The notes under the pieces are model-generated. The model was given only the letters and a program-made list of their open reading frames with translations, ran no database searches and was not told the DNA's origin. From Sporosarcina limicola (GTDB lineage Bacteria > Bacillota > Bacilli > Bacillales_A > Planococcaceae), in contig NZ_JADBEL010000011.1 of assembly GCF_014873855.1 (NCBI RefSeq), positions 56,206 to 120,205 on the forward strand: a stretch of 64,000 nucleotides of DNA. The letters run 5' to 3'. Below are positions 25,167 to 33,533 of the stretch, in pieces. The stretch's first letter is position 1, and each line of letters starts with the position of its first letter. A program made the translations under genes and the position numbers.

Positions 25167-26468
25167 TTGGAGAAAATATTCGAAGAAATCGTCCATATTA
25201 TGAATAATGATTACGCAGGTTGGAAAGATAAAAAAGGGCGTGATAATCCAAAATACTTCCTTCAGAAGATAAGGGAACTACAGGATGAGGACCTGCTTTC
25301 GAAGGAAGTGTTTAAGGATATTGTTGAGGATTACTTGCTTGATTTCAATGACCTTCATATCCACTTTAATGTAGCGGGTTTACAAAAAGAAAAGCTGGAA
25401 GTCCGAGGCTTCAGGGTACGTTGTTTTGAAGACCGACTCTATGTTACGCATGTAGATTCGGAAAGCCAACTGGAGCCTGGTATGTGCTTCGTATCATTAG
25501 GTGGGCGCAGCATCCCTGAATTGAGGGAACGACATCATCGTTTATTCAATGAAAATCATGCCGAACGTGAAAATTGGACTCCAATCTTGTCACTTTATGA
25601 TGAGGGAGAAGTGGAGAATAGCGAAGGAATCCGGCAGGCAATTTCTCTCGCTTACTATGAGAAGAAACCTTACAAGCCCACATACTCCGTTCAGCAACTG
25701 ACAGGGGATGCAATTCTTATTACAATGACAGACTTTGCAGATCCAGATGCCATTGCAAAAATGATAACTGAAAACCAAGCAACTCTTGATTCGACGGAGA
25801 AGTGGGTTATTGATGTGCGTGTCAATTATGGGGGAAGTGATTCGAGTTATTATCCTCTACTTCCATACTTGATGCCTGAAGAGGGTGCTGAACTAGCAGA
25901 CAAAGATGAAAAAATGTTTATTAATTGCACTGTTGCAAGCGCGAATCGAATACTTGAGGAGCTCGAAAATCAGCTTGGAAATACGGAAGATGAACAGGCC
26001 CAACTTTTTTTGAAAATCTTTCAACGTGAATGGATAGAGAATAAAGGAAGAGGGTTTGTAGAATTTGATTTCAGCGACATTATGCCGGACACCTTTATAA
26101 AAGGGAGGAGTAATCCAGAATCGATTGTTGTGCTTGCAGATTTTATGTGTGGTAGTTCCGGTGATTCCTTTGTGGAAACCGTTAAAAAATCAAACAAAGT
26201 AAAAGTCATTGGCCGAGCTACAATGGGGCTGAATGATTATGCGAACTTAGCGACCCAAAAATGGGACGAAGGATTTGAGTTCATGTACCCTACATCCCGC
26301 CTATCACGGCTTGATACAGGACGGGGGATGACAGGGATTGGAATTGAACCTCATCTTTATATCCCGTGGACGCCAGAACATTTGAATGTGGATGTTGATA
26401 TGAAGTGTGCGCTAGGAGTTTTGTCATCTACTTCTATTTTAGTATCCGAATTCGCAAATCAAGATTAA
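25167..26468 (+). CDS. S41 family (C-terminal processing) peptidase-like protein
   Basis: A 433-residue protein with no signal peptide. The S41 catalytic core is recognisable: a LITMTDFADPDAIAKMI strand region, the WVIDVRVNYGGSD loop, and the nucleophile area DFMCGSSGDSFVETVKKS with a serine at the expected place. A lysine follows in the same helix. A tail-specific protease PDZ domain is not evident. TTG start 25167 after GCGGTG. It is co-directional with the MFS gene (19-base gap) and shares its terminator, so the two probably form one regulated unit. Its substrate is unknown; it could process the exported compound. Confidence 0.75.
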   Translation: MEKIFEEIVHIMNNDYAGWKDKKGRDNPKYFLQKIRELQDEDLLSKEVFKDIVEDYLLDFNDLHIHFNVAGLQKEKLEVRGFRVRCFEDRLYVTHVDSESQLEPGMCFVSLGGRSIPELRERHHRLFNENHAERENWTPILSLYDEGEVENSEGIRQAISLAYYEKKPYKPTYSVQQLTGDAILITMTDFADPDAIAKMITENQATLDSTEKWVIDVRVNYGGSDSSYYPLLPYLMPEEGAELADKDEKMFINCTVASANRILEELENQLGNTEDEQAQLFLKIFQREWIENKGRGFVEFDFSDIMPDTFIKGRSNPESIVVLADFMCGSSGDSFVETVKKSNKVKVIGRATMGLNDYANLATQKWDEGFEFMYPTSRLSRLDTGRGMTGIGIEPHLYIPWTPEHLNVDVDMKCALGVLSSTSILVSEFANQD

Positions 26469-26481
26469 TAATCTCAAGGAT

Positions 26482-26519
26482 AAACCGCTGGGAGCAATGC
26501 GCCTCCAGCGGTTTGTTTT
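26482..26519. terminator. bidirectional terminator
   Basis: AAACCGCTGG / CCAGCGGTTT stem with TGTTTTTATT following on the plus strand. Confidence 0.85.
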
Positions 26520-27694
26520 TATTCTGAAGCAGTTTCCAAATCCCGCAACGATTTAGCGGACTTCCTAAATGCAAAGATTAGCCCGACAGAAAGGACTGCA
26601 AGAATGGCGGAAATATAGTACATGTTGCCGGCTTGTTGCGTGAAAATCCATGTGAATAACAGTGGACCAATGATGCGCCCCATATTGTCCATGGAATACG
26701 TCATCCCAGCGGCCGTTCCGTATTTCCCGCCAGACTCTTTTGTTGTTAATGAAACGAGTACTGTACGGGAAAGTGCGTTCCCAGCGGTGAAGACACTCAG
26801 TGCAAAGCCAGCCCAGAAGAGGTTCGATGTGAACGGAATAAGGAAAAGTCCGAGTGCTGTAACAATCTGCGCACCAATAATCCATTTCGTTTCCGTTCCG
26901 TTTTTCACACGGCGGACGACACCGCCTTGAATCGCCGCATCGACAAAACCACTAGCCATAAACAAGTAACCAAGCTGAAGTGGTGTGATCTCAATTTTTG
27001 AGATTTGAAATAGCTGGAACGTTGATTCAAGCCCGGCAAGAAGGAACGTCACCATGAACGAGAATAGAAATAGATAGCGAATGCGATATTGCCAAAGCAT
27101 AGCTCCACCTTTTGGAAGGAGTGCACGTTTATTCGCCTCACCACGTCGTTCCGGTTCTTTCAAAATAATTCCTGCATAAATCATAAGGAGTACTGTTAAA
27201 GTACCAGACGCAATGAATGGTAATTGAAGACTGACATTACCAAGTACGCCGCCAATCGCTGGACCAAAGATGAAGCCGAGACCGATGGACATACCGAGAA
27301 GTCCCATATACTTGTTGCGGTTTTCATCATCCGTCATATCTGCAACAAATCCAGTTACAGCTGTATACAGCGCTCCTGAGAAAATCCCTCCAACAATACG
27401 TGACGCATAAAGTAGCGGCAAATTATCTATGAACAATGCGAACAGGAAGAAGCTAAGGCTGAAGCCGACAAGCCCAATCAAAATCAGTTTTTTTCTTCCT
27501 GTCCTGTCCGACAATGAACCCCATAGTGGCGCAGTGAAAAATGAAGCGAGCGCATAGATAGTTAATAATCCGCCAACATGTACTTCGGAAAGACCTTGCT
27601 GCAAGATAACTTCTGGAAGAATAGGAATGATAATACCGAACCCAAGATAAACGAAAAATTGCACGGACATAAGAAGAAGAATCGCTTTTTTCAT
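26519..27694 (-). CDS. MFS multidrug transporter (DHA1 type)
   Basis: A 391-residue 12-helix major facilitator. It has motif A between helices 2 and 3 (GSLSDRTGRKKLILIG) and motif C in helix 5 (GLGFIFGPAIGGVLG), the mark of drug/H+ antiporters such as Bmr, NorA and TetA-like pumps. It should export amphipathic drugs using the proton gradient. The start is ATG with AGCAGGTTT upstream. It is a single gene, leftward, convergent with the S41 gene. Precise substrate is unknown. Confidence 0.87.
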   Translation of the reverse strand: MKKAILLLMSVQFFVYLGFGIIIPILPEVILQQGLSEVHVGGLLTIYALASFFTAPLWGSLSDRTGRKKLILIGLVGFSLSFFLFALFIDNLPLLYASRIVGGIFSGALYTAVTGFVADMTDDENRNKYMGLLGMSIGLGFIFGPAIGGVLGNVSLQLPFIASGTLTVLLMIYAGIILKEPERRGEANKRALLPKGGAMLWQYRIRYLFLFSFMVTFLLAGLESTFQLFQISKIEITPLQLGYLFMASGFVDAAIQGGVVRRVKNGTETKWIIGAQIVTALGLFLIPFTSNLFWAGFALSVFTAGNALSRTVLVSLTTKESGGKYGTAAGMTYSMDNMGRIIGPLLFTWIFTQQAGNMYYISAILAVLSVGLIFAFRKSAKSLRDLETASE

Positions 27695-27775
27695 GATTAA
27701 ACCTGCTTTCTGTGTGTATCAATATTCTTATTTTACTCTTCATACCCCAAAGGTACAAAAGATATGTACATTCAC

Positions 27776-27806
27776 AAAAAAACACCGCGGAACACTCCCG
27801 CGGTGC
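27776..27806 (-). terminator. terminator of the decayed copper operon
   Basis: CACCGCGG / CCGCGGTG stem, followed on the minus strand by a run of T, 11 bases after the copA remnant. Confidence 0.85.
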
Positions 27807-27816
27807 AACCCCGAAC

Positions 27817-28257
27817 TCAATCTCTCAATTTAACCCTTTGCAAACGCAACGCATTCAACACAACCGACACCGAACTAAACGCCATCGCCGCACCGGCAAC
27901 CCACGGTGCAAGAAGTCCTGCCGCCGCAATCGGAATACCAACCGAGTTATACGCCAATGCCCAGAACAAGTTTTGCTTTATATTCCGGACCGTTAATCGG
28001 CTCATCTTAATCGTATCCGCCACGCGTAACAAATCGCCGTGCATCAACGTAACATCCGCCGCCTCCATCGCAACGGCCGTCCCTGTACCCATCGCCATTC
28101 CAATATCAGCGACCGCGAGTGCAGGTGCGTCATTTATGCCATCCCAACCATGGCGACCCGCTTACCTTCAGCCTGTAACAAAGCGACAACTGCTGCCTTG
28201 CGCACAGGCAGCACAAGTCATACCTGAAATTGCAATAACCTTTTTACTTTCACTCAT
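27817..28257 (-). pseudogene. copA: copA remnant with large internal deletion and frameshift
   Basis: On the minus strand the start ATG (28257) opens the first heavy-metal domain of a copper ATPase, reading MSESKKVIAISGMTCAACAQ, then jumps at a GCAAGGCAGCA junction to the sequence just before the hinge region ([13 protein letters not shown]). About two thousand bases between, coding for all membrane helices before the hinge, CPC and DKTGT, are gone. The hinge has also lost one G (ATGGTTGGGATGGC instead of ATGGTTGGGGATGGC), which shifts the frame of GDGINDAP. The C-terminal 93 residues, from [18 protein letters not shown] to LRLQRVKL, remain readable. It cannot make a working pump. Confidence 0.88.
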
Positions 28258-28331
28258 TTGAATAAAACCTCCTAACTTACTCTACTGGGGTATATTTCAT
28301 TGGAAAAAGAACTGCGTAAATCCGCAGCTTG

Positions 28332-28470
28332 TTATTGTACGACGTCATAACCTTGGTCTTCAATCGTACTCGTAATTTTTTTACATCGACTGTTCCGTCG
28401 TCAAAATTAACTTCCACAGTACTTGCCTTCAAATGACCGTCAAGCAGAATTTTTACTACATCTATCGCAA
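28332..28470 (-). pseudogene. copZ: copZ remnant, N-terminus lost and frameshifted
   Basis: The minus strand reads KILLDGHLKASTVEVNFDDG and then, after a frameshift in an A run near VDVKK, ITSTIEDQGYDVVQ and stop. This is the second half of a CopZ copper chaperone. The start codon, ribosome site and the GMTCxxC metal motif are absent. It precedes the copA remnant in the order copZ-copA usual for Bacillales. Confidence 0.75.
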
Positions 28471-28471
28471 T

Positions 28472-28488
28472 ATACCTGTTAAGGGTAT
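28472..28488. promoter_or_regulatory. CsoR-like operator of the copper operon
   Basis: ATACC-TGTTAAG-GGTAT, an inverted repeat like the sites bound by the copper sensor CsoR in front of copZA. It now abuts the truncated copZ directly. Confidence 0.55.
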
Positions 28489-28587
28489 GTCAAACCGTAT
28501 GCTTATTTTCAATTCGATGTATGAAACGTTTACAAAAAACCTAAACTTGTAACATAATTGAAAAATTTAAAAGGAGACAGGAGTGAT

Positions 28588-28704
28588 ATGATGAATGTAA
28601 CAGCAGAATGGTCTAGTTTCATGCGAATGAAGAAACTTTACCTGAGTAATTACGTCAATATAGTACAGAAAGGTCGAGGTGGGAAAGATGGCAAAAGAAG
28701 TTGA
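28588..28704 (+). CDS. possible 38-residue peptide
   Basis: ATG 28588 follows AGGAGTGAT, a good ribosome site, and reads MMNVTAEWSSFMRMKKLYLS onward to a stop at 28702. No family is recognised. It overlaps the next small frame by 17 bases, which suggests translational coupling if real. Shortness keeps confidence low. Confidence 0.3.
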   Translation: MMNVTAEWSSFMRMKKLYLSNYVNIVQKGRGGKDGKRS

Positions 28705-28825
28705 TTTAAAAAAGATCATCTCCAACTTGGCGAAGTTGGGTGTTTCGGCTACGCTGACGAAATCCCGTCTAGACATGCTGAAAGCCCTTGCGCCGCCTGC
28801 ACAAGACCCGCAAATACAGTCATAA
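28688..28825 (+). CDS. small hypothetical protein, 45 residues
   Basis: ATG 28688 with GAGGTGGGAAAG just upstream. The product is MAKEVDLKKIISNLAKLGVS and a further 25 residues, with an amphipathic helix and a proline-rich end (LAPPAQDPQ). No known family. Base composition looks coding and a terminator hairpin follows within 60 bases. Confidence 0.45.
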   Translation: MAKEVDLKKIISNLAKLGVSATLTKSRLDMLKALAPPAQDPQIQS

Positions 28826-28874
28826 AAGTGAAATACGCAAGCGGTCTGTCACGTCCGATTGTTGTAGTTGCATA

Positions 28875-28921
28875 CCAAAAGAACGCCTGGGACACAGATT
28901 TGTTTCCCCGGGCGTTCTTTT
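28875..28921. terminator. long hairpin terminator
   Basis: CAAAAGAACGCCTGGG pairs with CCCCGGGCGTTCTTTTG around a 13-base loop. Confidence 0.75.
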
Positions 28922-28990
28922 GATATGCTGAGGTATCGCGAATGGCCAGGAAACTGTCCGAAAAGAGAATCGAACCGTTCGAGCGGTAGC

Positions 28991-29034
28991 AAAATATGCG
29001 CGCAGCCCATTAGGGTGCGCGCGTATTTTTTTCT
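28991..29034. terminator. terminator downstream of rodA
   Basis: ATGCGCGCAGCCC / GGGTGCGCGCGTAT stem with A-rich and T-rich flanks; it can act for both strands. Confidence 0.8.
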
Positions 29035-29035
29035 A

Positions 29036-30235
29036 TCAATCCTCTTCATTGGAACTAAATATATACGTCCGATGATGGAACTTCATACTGAACACCAGCC
29101 CAATCGCTAACATATTCCCCATAAGCGAACTCCCGCCATAACTGATGAACGGCAGTGGAATACCCGTAATCGGTAGCAACTGAATCGTCATCCCGATATT
29201 CTCGAAGACGTGAAACGTAATCATCGCGATGATGCCGGCACATATATACGTGCTAAACGGATCTTTCAATTCAAGCGTTATTCTAGTTAAATGGTAGATA
29301 AGAAAGAAGTACATACAAATGACGATGCTTGTTCCGAGAAAACCCCAATCTTCCCCAATCGTCGTGAAAATGAAATCGGTGTGACTTTCAGCAACATACA
29401 CCTCACGTCCTTTGTAACCTTTGCCGAAAATTTCTCCGGAACCGATTGCGTTGAGAGACGTAATGAGATGGTTTCCTTCATCTGAAGCATAGGAGTAGGG
29501 GTCAAGCCAAGAGTAAATCCGAGCAGCTTGATAGGATGAGAAACCGAGCGTATTAATTAAGAATTCCTTCGCATAAAGAGCTAACAACAGAAGTGTGGAC
29601 CCGATTGTTGCTATTGACACGAAGACAGGCAGAATGATGCGCCATGTAATACCGGCGACAATGACGAGGGCTGCTGTAATCGCGATAAATACGAGTGCCG
29701 TTCCTAAATCCGGTTGTAATAGGACAAAAATCAAAGGAACCAGTAGAACGACAGCCATTTTACCAAGTAGGATAAAATCTGTTTTCAATGTTTTTTCGGT
29801 GAATTTTTCTTGATGTTGCGTAATCACGCGAGCCATGCCGATGATGAAAAAGGTCTTCATGAATTCGGCAGGTTGGATACTCCCAACGCCGGGAAGATGG
29901 AACCAACTTTTTGCGTGGTTTCTTTCTTCAACGAGCGCCATCGAGCCAGGAAGAAATTCCAAGAGGGCCAGAAGAAACACTCCTCCGCCGTAAATAATCC
30001 AGGCAGCTTTTTTATACTGTTCTGGCTCCAGATACATCGTAATCACGATAATGATCATGCCCACGACGTACCATTGAATTTGTGACGGGATAAAGTTTTT
30101 TGGGAGGGAGTCAACCTTGTATTGCCCTGTCGTCTGTGCTGATGAGATTGCTATCAGGCTAATAAGGGCGAGTAGTAAGATTATGAATGCCAGCGTCCAG
30201 TCGAAACGTTCTATAGGTTTGTTTTTCGATATCAT
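29036..30235 (-). CDS. rodA: SEDS peptidoglycan glycosyltransferase, RodA paralogue 1
   Basis: A 399-residue polytopic protein of the shape/elongation/division/sporulation family. Ten or so membrane helices; SEDS blocks include GSIQPAEFMKTFFIIGMARV, LLQPDLGTALVF, the extracellular ESHTDFIFTTIGEDWGFLG (catalytic acidic region) and LPITGIPLPFISYGGSS. It polymerises lipid II for side-wall growth together with a class B PBP. The start is ATG 30235. A second, clearly homologous gene lies directly upstream in the same direction with a 117-base gap. Confidence 0.9.
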   Translation of the reverse strand: MISKNKPIERFDWTLAFIILLLALISLIAISSAQTTGQYKVDSLPKNFIPSQIQWYVVGMIIIVITMYLEPEQYKKAAWIIYGGGVFLLALLEFLPGSMALVEERNHAKSWFHLPGVGSIQPAEFMKTFFIIGMARVITQHQEKFTEKTLKTDFILLGKMAVVLLVPLIFVLLQPDLGTALVFIAITAALVIVAGITWRIILPVFVSIATIGSTLLLLALYAKEFLINTLGFSSYQAARIYSWLDPYSYASDEGNHLITSLNAIGSGEIFGKGYKGREVYVAESHTDFIFTTIGEDWGFLGTSIVICMYFFLIYHLTRITLELKDPFSTYICAGIIAMITFHVFENIGMTIQLLPITGIPLPFISYGGSSLMGNMLAIGLVFSMKFHHRTYIFSSNEED

Positions 30236-30352
30236 CTATCTTCACCTTTATTCCAATGAGGAATGGATTTTTTTAGTACTACTATCATAACGAAATATAG
30301 ACGTGTTTACACAAAAATAAGTTTCATCCTTGTTTAATCACTTATGGGAACA

Positions 30353-31546
30353 CTAATCATCTGAATCTGCGTCAAACAGATACGTCCGGTGATGGAATTT
30401 CATGCTGAACACGAGCCCGATGGCGAACATATTACTGAACAAAGAACTCCCACCATAACTAATGAACGGAAGAGGAATTCCTGTAATTGGCAGCAGTTGA
30501 ATCGTCATCCCAACGTTTTCAAAGACGTGAAATGCAATCATCGCAATGATGCCTGTGCAGACATACACGCTAAACGAATCTTTTAATTCAAGCGCTACTT
30601 TCGTTAAATGAAAAATGAGGATAAAAAATAATGTAAGTACAATACTCGCCCCGATAAAACCATACTCCTCCGCGATGACACTGAAGATGAAGTCCGTATG
30701 GTTCTCAGGAATATACACTTCACGGCCTTGAAACCCTTTCCCGGTCAACTCACCCGAACCAACAGCTGTTATTGCCCTAATCAGGTTAAAGCCCTCATCG
30801 GAAGGGTAGGAATACGGATCTAACCAAGAATAGACTCGCTTAAACATATACCTGTCAAATCCAAGTGTTTCCTCCATAAAATCCTGTGCATAAAGAGCCA
30901 TCCACAACAAACCAGCGCCCGCAGCAGCTCCACAGGCGAATAAAGGCAAAAGGATTTTCCATGAGATGCCCGCAACGATAATAACGGCGGCCGTAATCGC
31001 AATAAATACAAGGGATGTTCCCAAATCCGGTTGCCTAATAATGAATGCAAGCGGAACAATCAATACGAGCATTATCTTACCGAGTAAAAAAAAATTGGTC
31101 TTTAGCGTATTTTTTTTCTCAACGTTCTTCTCATGATGCTTGCTCACCATTCGGGCCAATCCTAGGATGAAAAACGTTTTAATGAATTCGGAAGGTTGAA
31201 TGGTTCCGATAATAGGGAGATGAAGCCATCTTTTTGCACCAAGTCGGACTTCAGCGATTTGTCCATCACCACCTGGGGCAATCATCAGGAAAAATAACAG
31301 CAAGACTCCGAATCCGTACAGGGGCCAAGCTAGTTTCTTGTATTGTTCTGGTTCTAAAACCATTGCCATTGCAATGATAATGGCGCCAAGGATATACCAT
31401 CTAAATTGAAGGGGTACATAGTTGATGCCGTATTGTCCTGATGTTTGTGCAGAAGCAATCGCAAATAGACTGATGATGCAAAAAAGCAATATAATAAAGG
31501 CCAACGTCCAATCGAAACGATCTGATGACCTGTTCGGTATTTTCAT
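30353..31546 (-). CDS. rodA: SEDS peptidoglycan glycosyltransferase, RodA paralogue 2
   Basis: A 397-residue SEDS protein collinear with its neighbour: both open with ERFDWTLAFIILL or DRFDWTLAFIILL and end in MKFHHRTY. The conserved RQPDLGTSLVFIAITAA, PENHTDFIFSVIAEEYGFIG and LPITGIPLPFISYGGSS are present. The two differ most in the periplasmic loop after helix 2 and in helix 6-7. They probably arose by tandem duplication, perhaps with one used in stress or under different growth conditions. ATG 31546 with AAGGTGG upstream (minus strand). Confidence 0.9.
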   Translation of the reverse strand: MKIPNRSSDRFDWTLAFIILLFCIISLFAIASAQTSGQYGINYVPLQFRWYILGAIIIAMAMVLEPEQYKKLAWPLYGFGVLLLFFLMIAPGGDGQIAEVRLGAKRWLHLPIIGTIQPSEFIKTFFILGLARMVSKHHEKNVEKKNTLKTNFFLLGKIMLVLIVPLAFIIRQPDLGTSLVFIAITAAVIIVAGISWKILLPLFACGAAAGAGLLWMALYAQDFMEETLGFDRYMFKRVYSWLDPYSYPSDEGFNLIRAITAVGSGELTGKGFQGREVYIPENHTDFIFSVIAEEYGFIGASIVLTLFFILIFHLTKVALELKDSFSVYVCTGIIAMIAFHVFENVGMTIQLLPITGIPLPFISYGGSSLFSNMFAIGLVFSMKFHHRTYLFDADSDD

Positions 31547-31725
31547 TAATATCCACCTTTGATGTTATAAAATCTATCATACTTTTAGTATACCGTATAG
31601 CCGACTTGGATGCATGTCTACTAGATGACGTGTTGCCGATTGTAAAGTTGCCCCGACAAAAGTAGACGTGCTAGACTTGTAGCAAAAATAGAGTTGAAAA
31701 TATATCGAAGAAAGGAACAATCATT

Positions 31726-32058
31726 GTGGCTTGGATCTACTTACTTATCGCGGGATTCACAGAAATTATCTGGGCAATTGGGCTGAAGGAAGCACATGGC
31801 TTCACAATCTTGCTCCCGTCTATCGTCTCGATACTATTTATTATCGTCAGCTTTTTTCTATTCGCAAAAGCGATGAAAGAGATAGCGATTGGCACGGCTT
31901 ATGCCATTTTCACTGGAATTGGAGCTGCCGGGACGGCCATTGTTGGTATTCTTTTATTCAATGAAGAGGCAGGAGTCGGGAAATTATTTTTTCTCGGCCT
32001 GTTGTTGGTCGGTATCGTTGGACTCAAGCTTGTGGATGGACAGGAGGAGACTGACTAA
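31726..32058 (+). CDS. small multidrug resistance (SMR) transporter subunit 1
   Basis: A 110-residue SMR protein with four membrane helices. The conserved glutamate in helix 1 is in FTEIIWAIGLKEAHGF, and the GTAYAIFTGIGAAGTAIVGI block is typical. GTG start 31726 after AAAGGAACAATCATT. Its stop overlaps the start of the next SMR gene by one base, so the pair resembles the heteromeric YkkC-YkkD or YvdR-YvdS pumps. No guanidine riboswitch motif is visible upstream. Confidence 0.88.
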   Translation: MAWIYLLIAGFTEIIWAIGLKEAHGFTILLPSIVSILFIIVSFFLFAKAMKEIAIGTAYAIFTGIGAAGTAIVGILLFNEEAGVGKLFFLGLLLVGIVGLKLVDGQEETD

Positions 32059-32372
32059 TGGCTTGGGTTATTCTCATCATTGCGGCTTTCTTTGAAGTAG
32101 CATTCGTCATTACGTTGAAACTCTCTGACGGCTTTCGTAATAAAAAATACACAACGTTCACGATTATTTCGGCAGCACTCAGTTTCTATCTGTTATCGGT
32201 GGCACTACGGGAACTGCCTGTTGGAACTGGATACGCCGTCTGGACGGGTATAGGAGCGGCGGGAAGTATTCTGGTTGGCATGTTTTTCTTCCATGAAAAG
32301 CGGAGTGCACTGAAGTTCCTATTTTTGTCATTCATTATCGCAGGTGTTGCTGGACTTAAAGTTTTTAGCTGA
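32058..32372 (+). CDS. SMR transporter subunit 2
   Basis: A 104-residue, four-helix SMR protein. Glu in helix 1 (FFEVAFVITLKLSDGF) and GTGYAVWTGIGAAGSILVGM are the family marks. ATG 32058 uses the last base of the stop codon of the first subunit, showing translational coupling and probable hetero-oligomer formation. The pump would exchange a cationic drug, or guanidinium, for protons. Followed by ddl after 82 bases with its own ribosome site. Confidence 0.88.
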   Translation: MAWVILIIAAFFEVAFVITLKLSDGFRNKKYTTFTIISAALSFYLLSVALRELPVGTGYAVWTGIGAAGSILVGMFFFHEKRSALKFLFLSFIIAGVAGLKVFS

Positions 32373-32454
32373 TAAATTCCATATTTCATTCATGAACGGG
32401 ATCTATTCATGGTAAACTTAAGTATCGAAAATTTATGGATGGCGAGGGGAAACT

Positions 32455-33522
32455 ATGCGGAAAAGGTTAGGGTTAATTTATGGTGGCAAGTCGGCGGAAC
32501 ATGAAGTTTCGTTGTCGACAGCACGTGCAGTGACACAGGCGGTGGATTTCGGAAAATATGAAGTGATACCCGTTTACATCACATATGAAGGTGAATGGCG
32601 GAAGGGTGAACCCCTTAAAACTTCGGTCGAAACGATTGATGAATTGCGTATCGCAGGCGATGGTAGCAGTAAATCTGACAGCATCCATGATTTTTTGAAC
32701 GGTGGAGGCGCACTAGACGTCATTTTCCCGCTTCTTCATGGAACAAATGGGGAAGATGGCACAGTCCAAGGGTTGTTCGAAGTGATGAACATACCCTACG
32801 TTGGAAACGGCGTACTTGCATCATCTGCCGGGATGGATAAGGTCGTCATGAAACAATTATTCGCTCAGGCGGGCTTGCAGCAAGTACCCTATGTACACTT
32901 TATCCGCAGTGGGTGGGCGAAAGAGAAAGAACAATTGGTTGAGCAAATGGAACAAGAACTCACTTGGCCAATGTTTGTGAAGCCTGCGAACTTGGGATCT
33001 AGTGTCGGTATCAGCAAAGCGACGGATCGAGCGAGTTTGATTGCGGCAGTGGAATTGGCATTGAAATTTGACCGTAAAATCATTGTTGAGCAAGGTGCCG
33101 TTGCTCGCGAAATCGAAATGGGTGTCATGGGCAATGACAAACCGGAATGTTCCGTGTCTGGGGAAATAAAACCGGTCGCCGCGTTTTACGATTATGAAGC
33201 AAAATATCAAGACGGTAACACAGAACTGGTGATCCCGGCGGTAATGACAGCAGAAGTAGCGGAAATGATGAAAGACACGGCGTTACGCGCATATAAAGTA
33301 CTTGATTGTTCAGGTCTTGTCCGTGCAGATTTCTTCGTCACGGCGGAAAATGAAGTCCTCATTAACGAAGTGAATACAATGCCGGGATTCACGCCGACAA
33401 GCATGTTTCCGCTGCTATGGCAAAAAACAGGCGTAACCTATCCAGAATTGATTGAAAAACTAATTGAACTTGCATTGGAACGGCATGCAGAGAAGCAACA
33501 ATTACAATATACAATGGATTGA
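32455..33522 (+). CDS. ddl: D-alanine--D-alanine ligase
   Basis: A 355-residue ATP-grasp enzyme joining two D-Ala for peptidoglycan precursors in the cytoplasm. Visible motifs: LIYGGKSAEHEVSLSTA (N-terminal signature), PLLHGTNGEDG, the ATP-grasp MFVKPANLGSSVGISKA and the metal-binding INEVNTMPGFTPTSMFP. ATG 32455 follows GAGGGGAAACT. The gene is followed by murF 11 bases on, the ddl-murF order of Bacillales; alr, which makes the D-Ala, lies at 61774. Confidence 0.95.
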   Translation: MRKRLGLIYGGKSAEHEVSLSTARAVTQAVDFGKYEVIPVYITYEGEWRKGEPLKTSVETIDELRIAGDGSSKSDSIHDFLNGGGALDVIFPLLHGTNGEDGTVQGLFEVMNIPYVGNGVLASSAGMDKVVMKQLFAQAGLQQVPYVHFIRSGWAKEKEQLVEQMEQELTWPMFVKPANLGSSVGISKATDRASLIAAVELALKFDRKIIVEQGAVAREIEMGVMGNDKPECSVSGEIKPVAAFYDYEAKYQDGNTELVIPAVMTAEVAEMMKDTALRAYKVLDCSGLVRADFFVTAENEVLINEVNTMPGFTPTSMFPLLWQKTGVTYPELIEKLIELALERHAEKQQLQYTMD

Positions 33523-33533
33523 GATGATTTGAA

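Noticed and set aside
31560..31725. Guanidine (ykkC) riboswitch before the SMR genes
   Set aside because: The conserved ykkC core blocks and paired stems are not visible; only an ordinary leader is seen.
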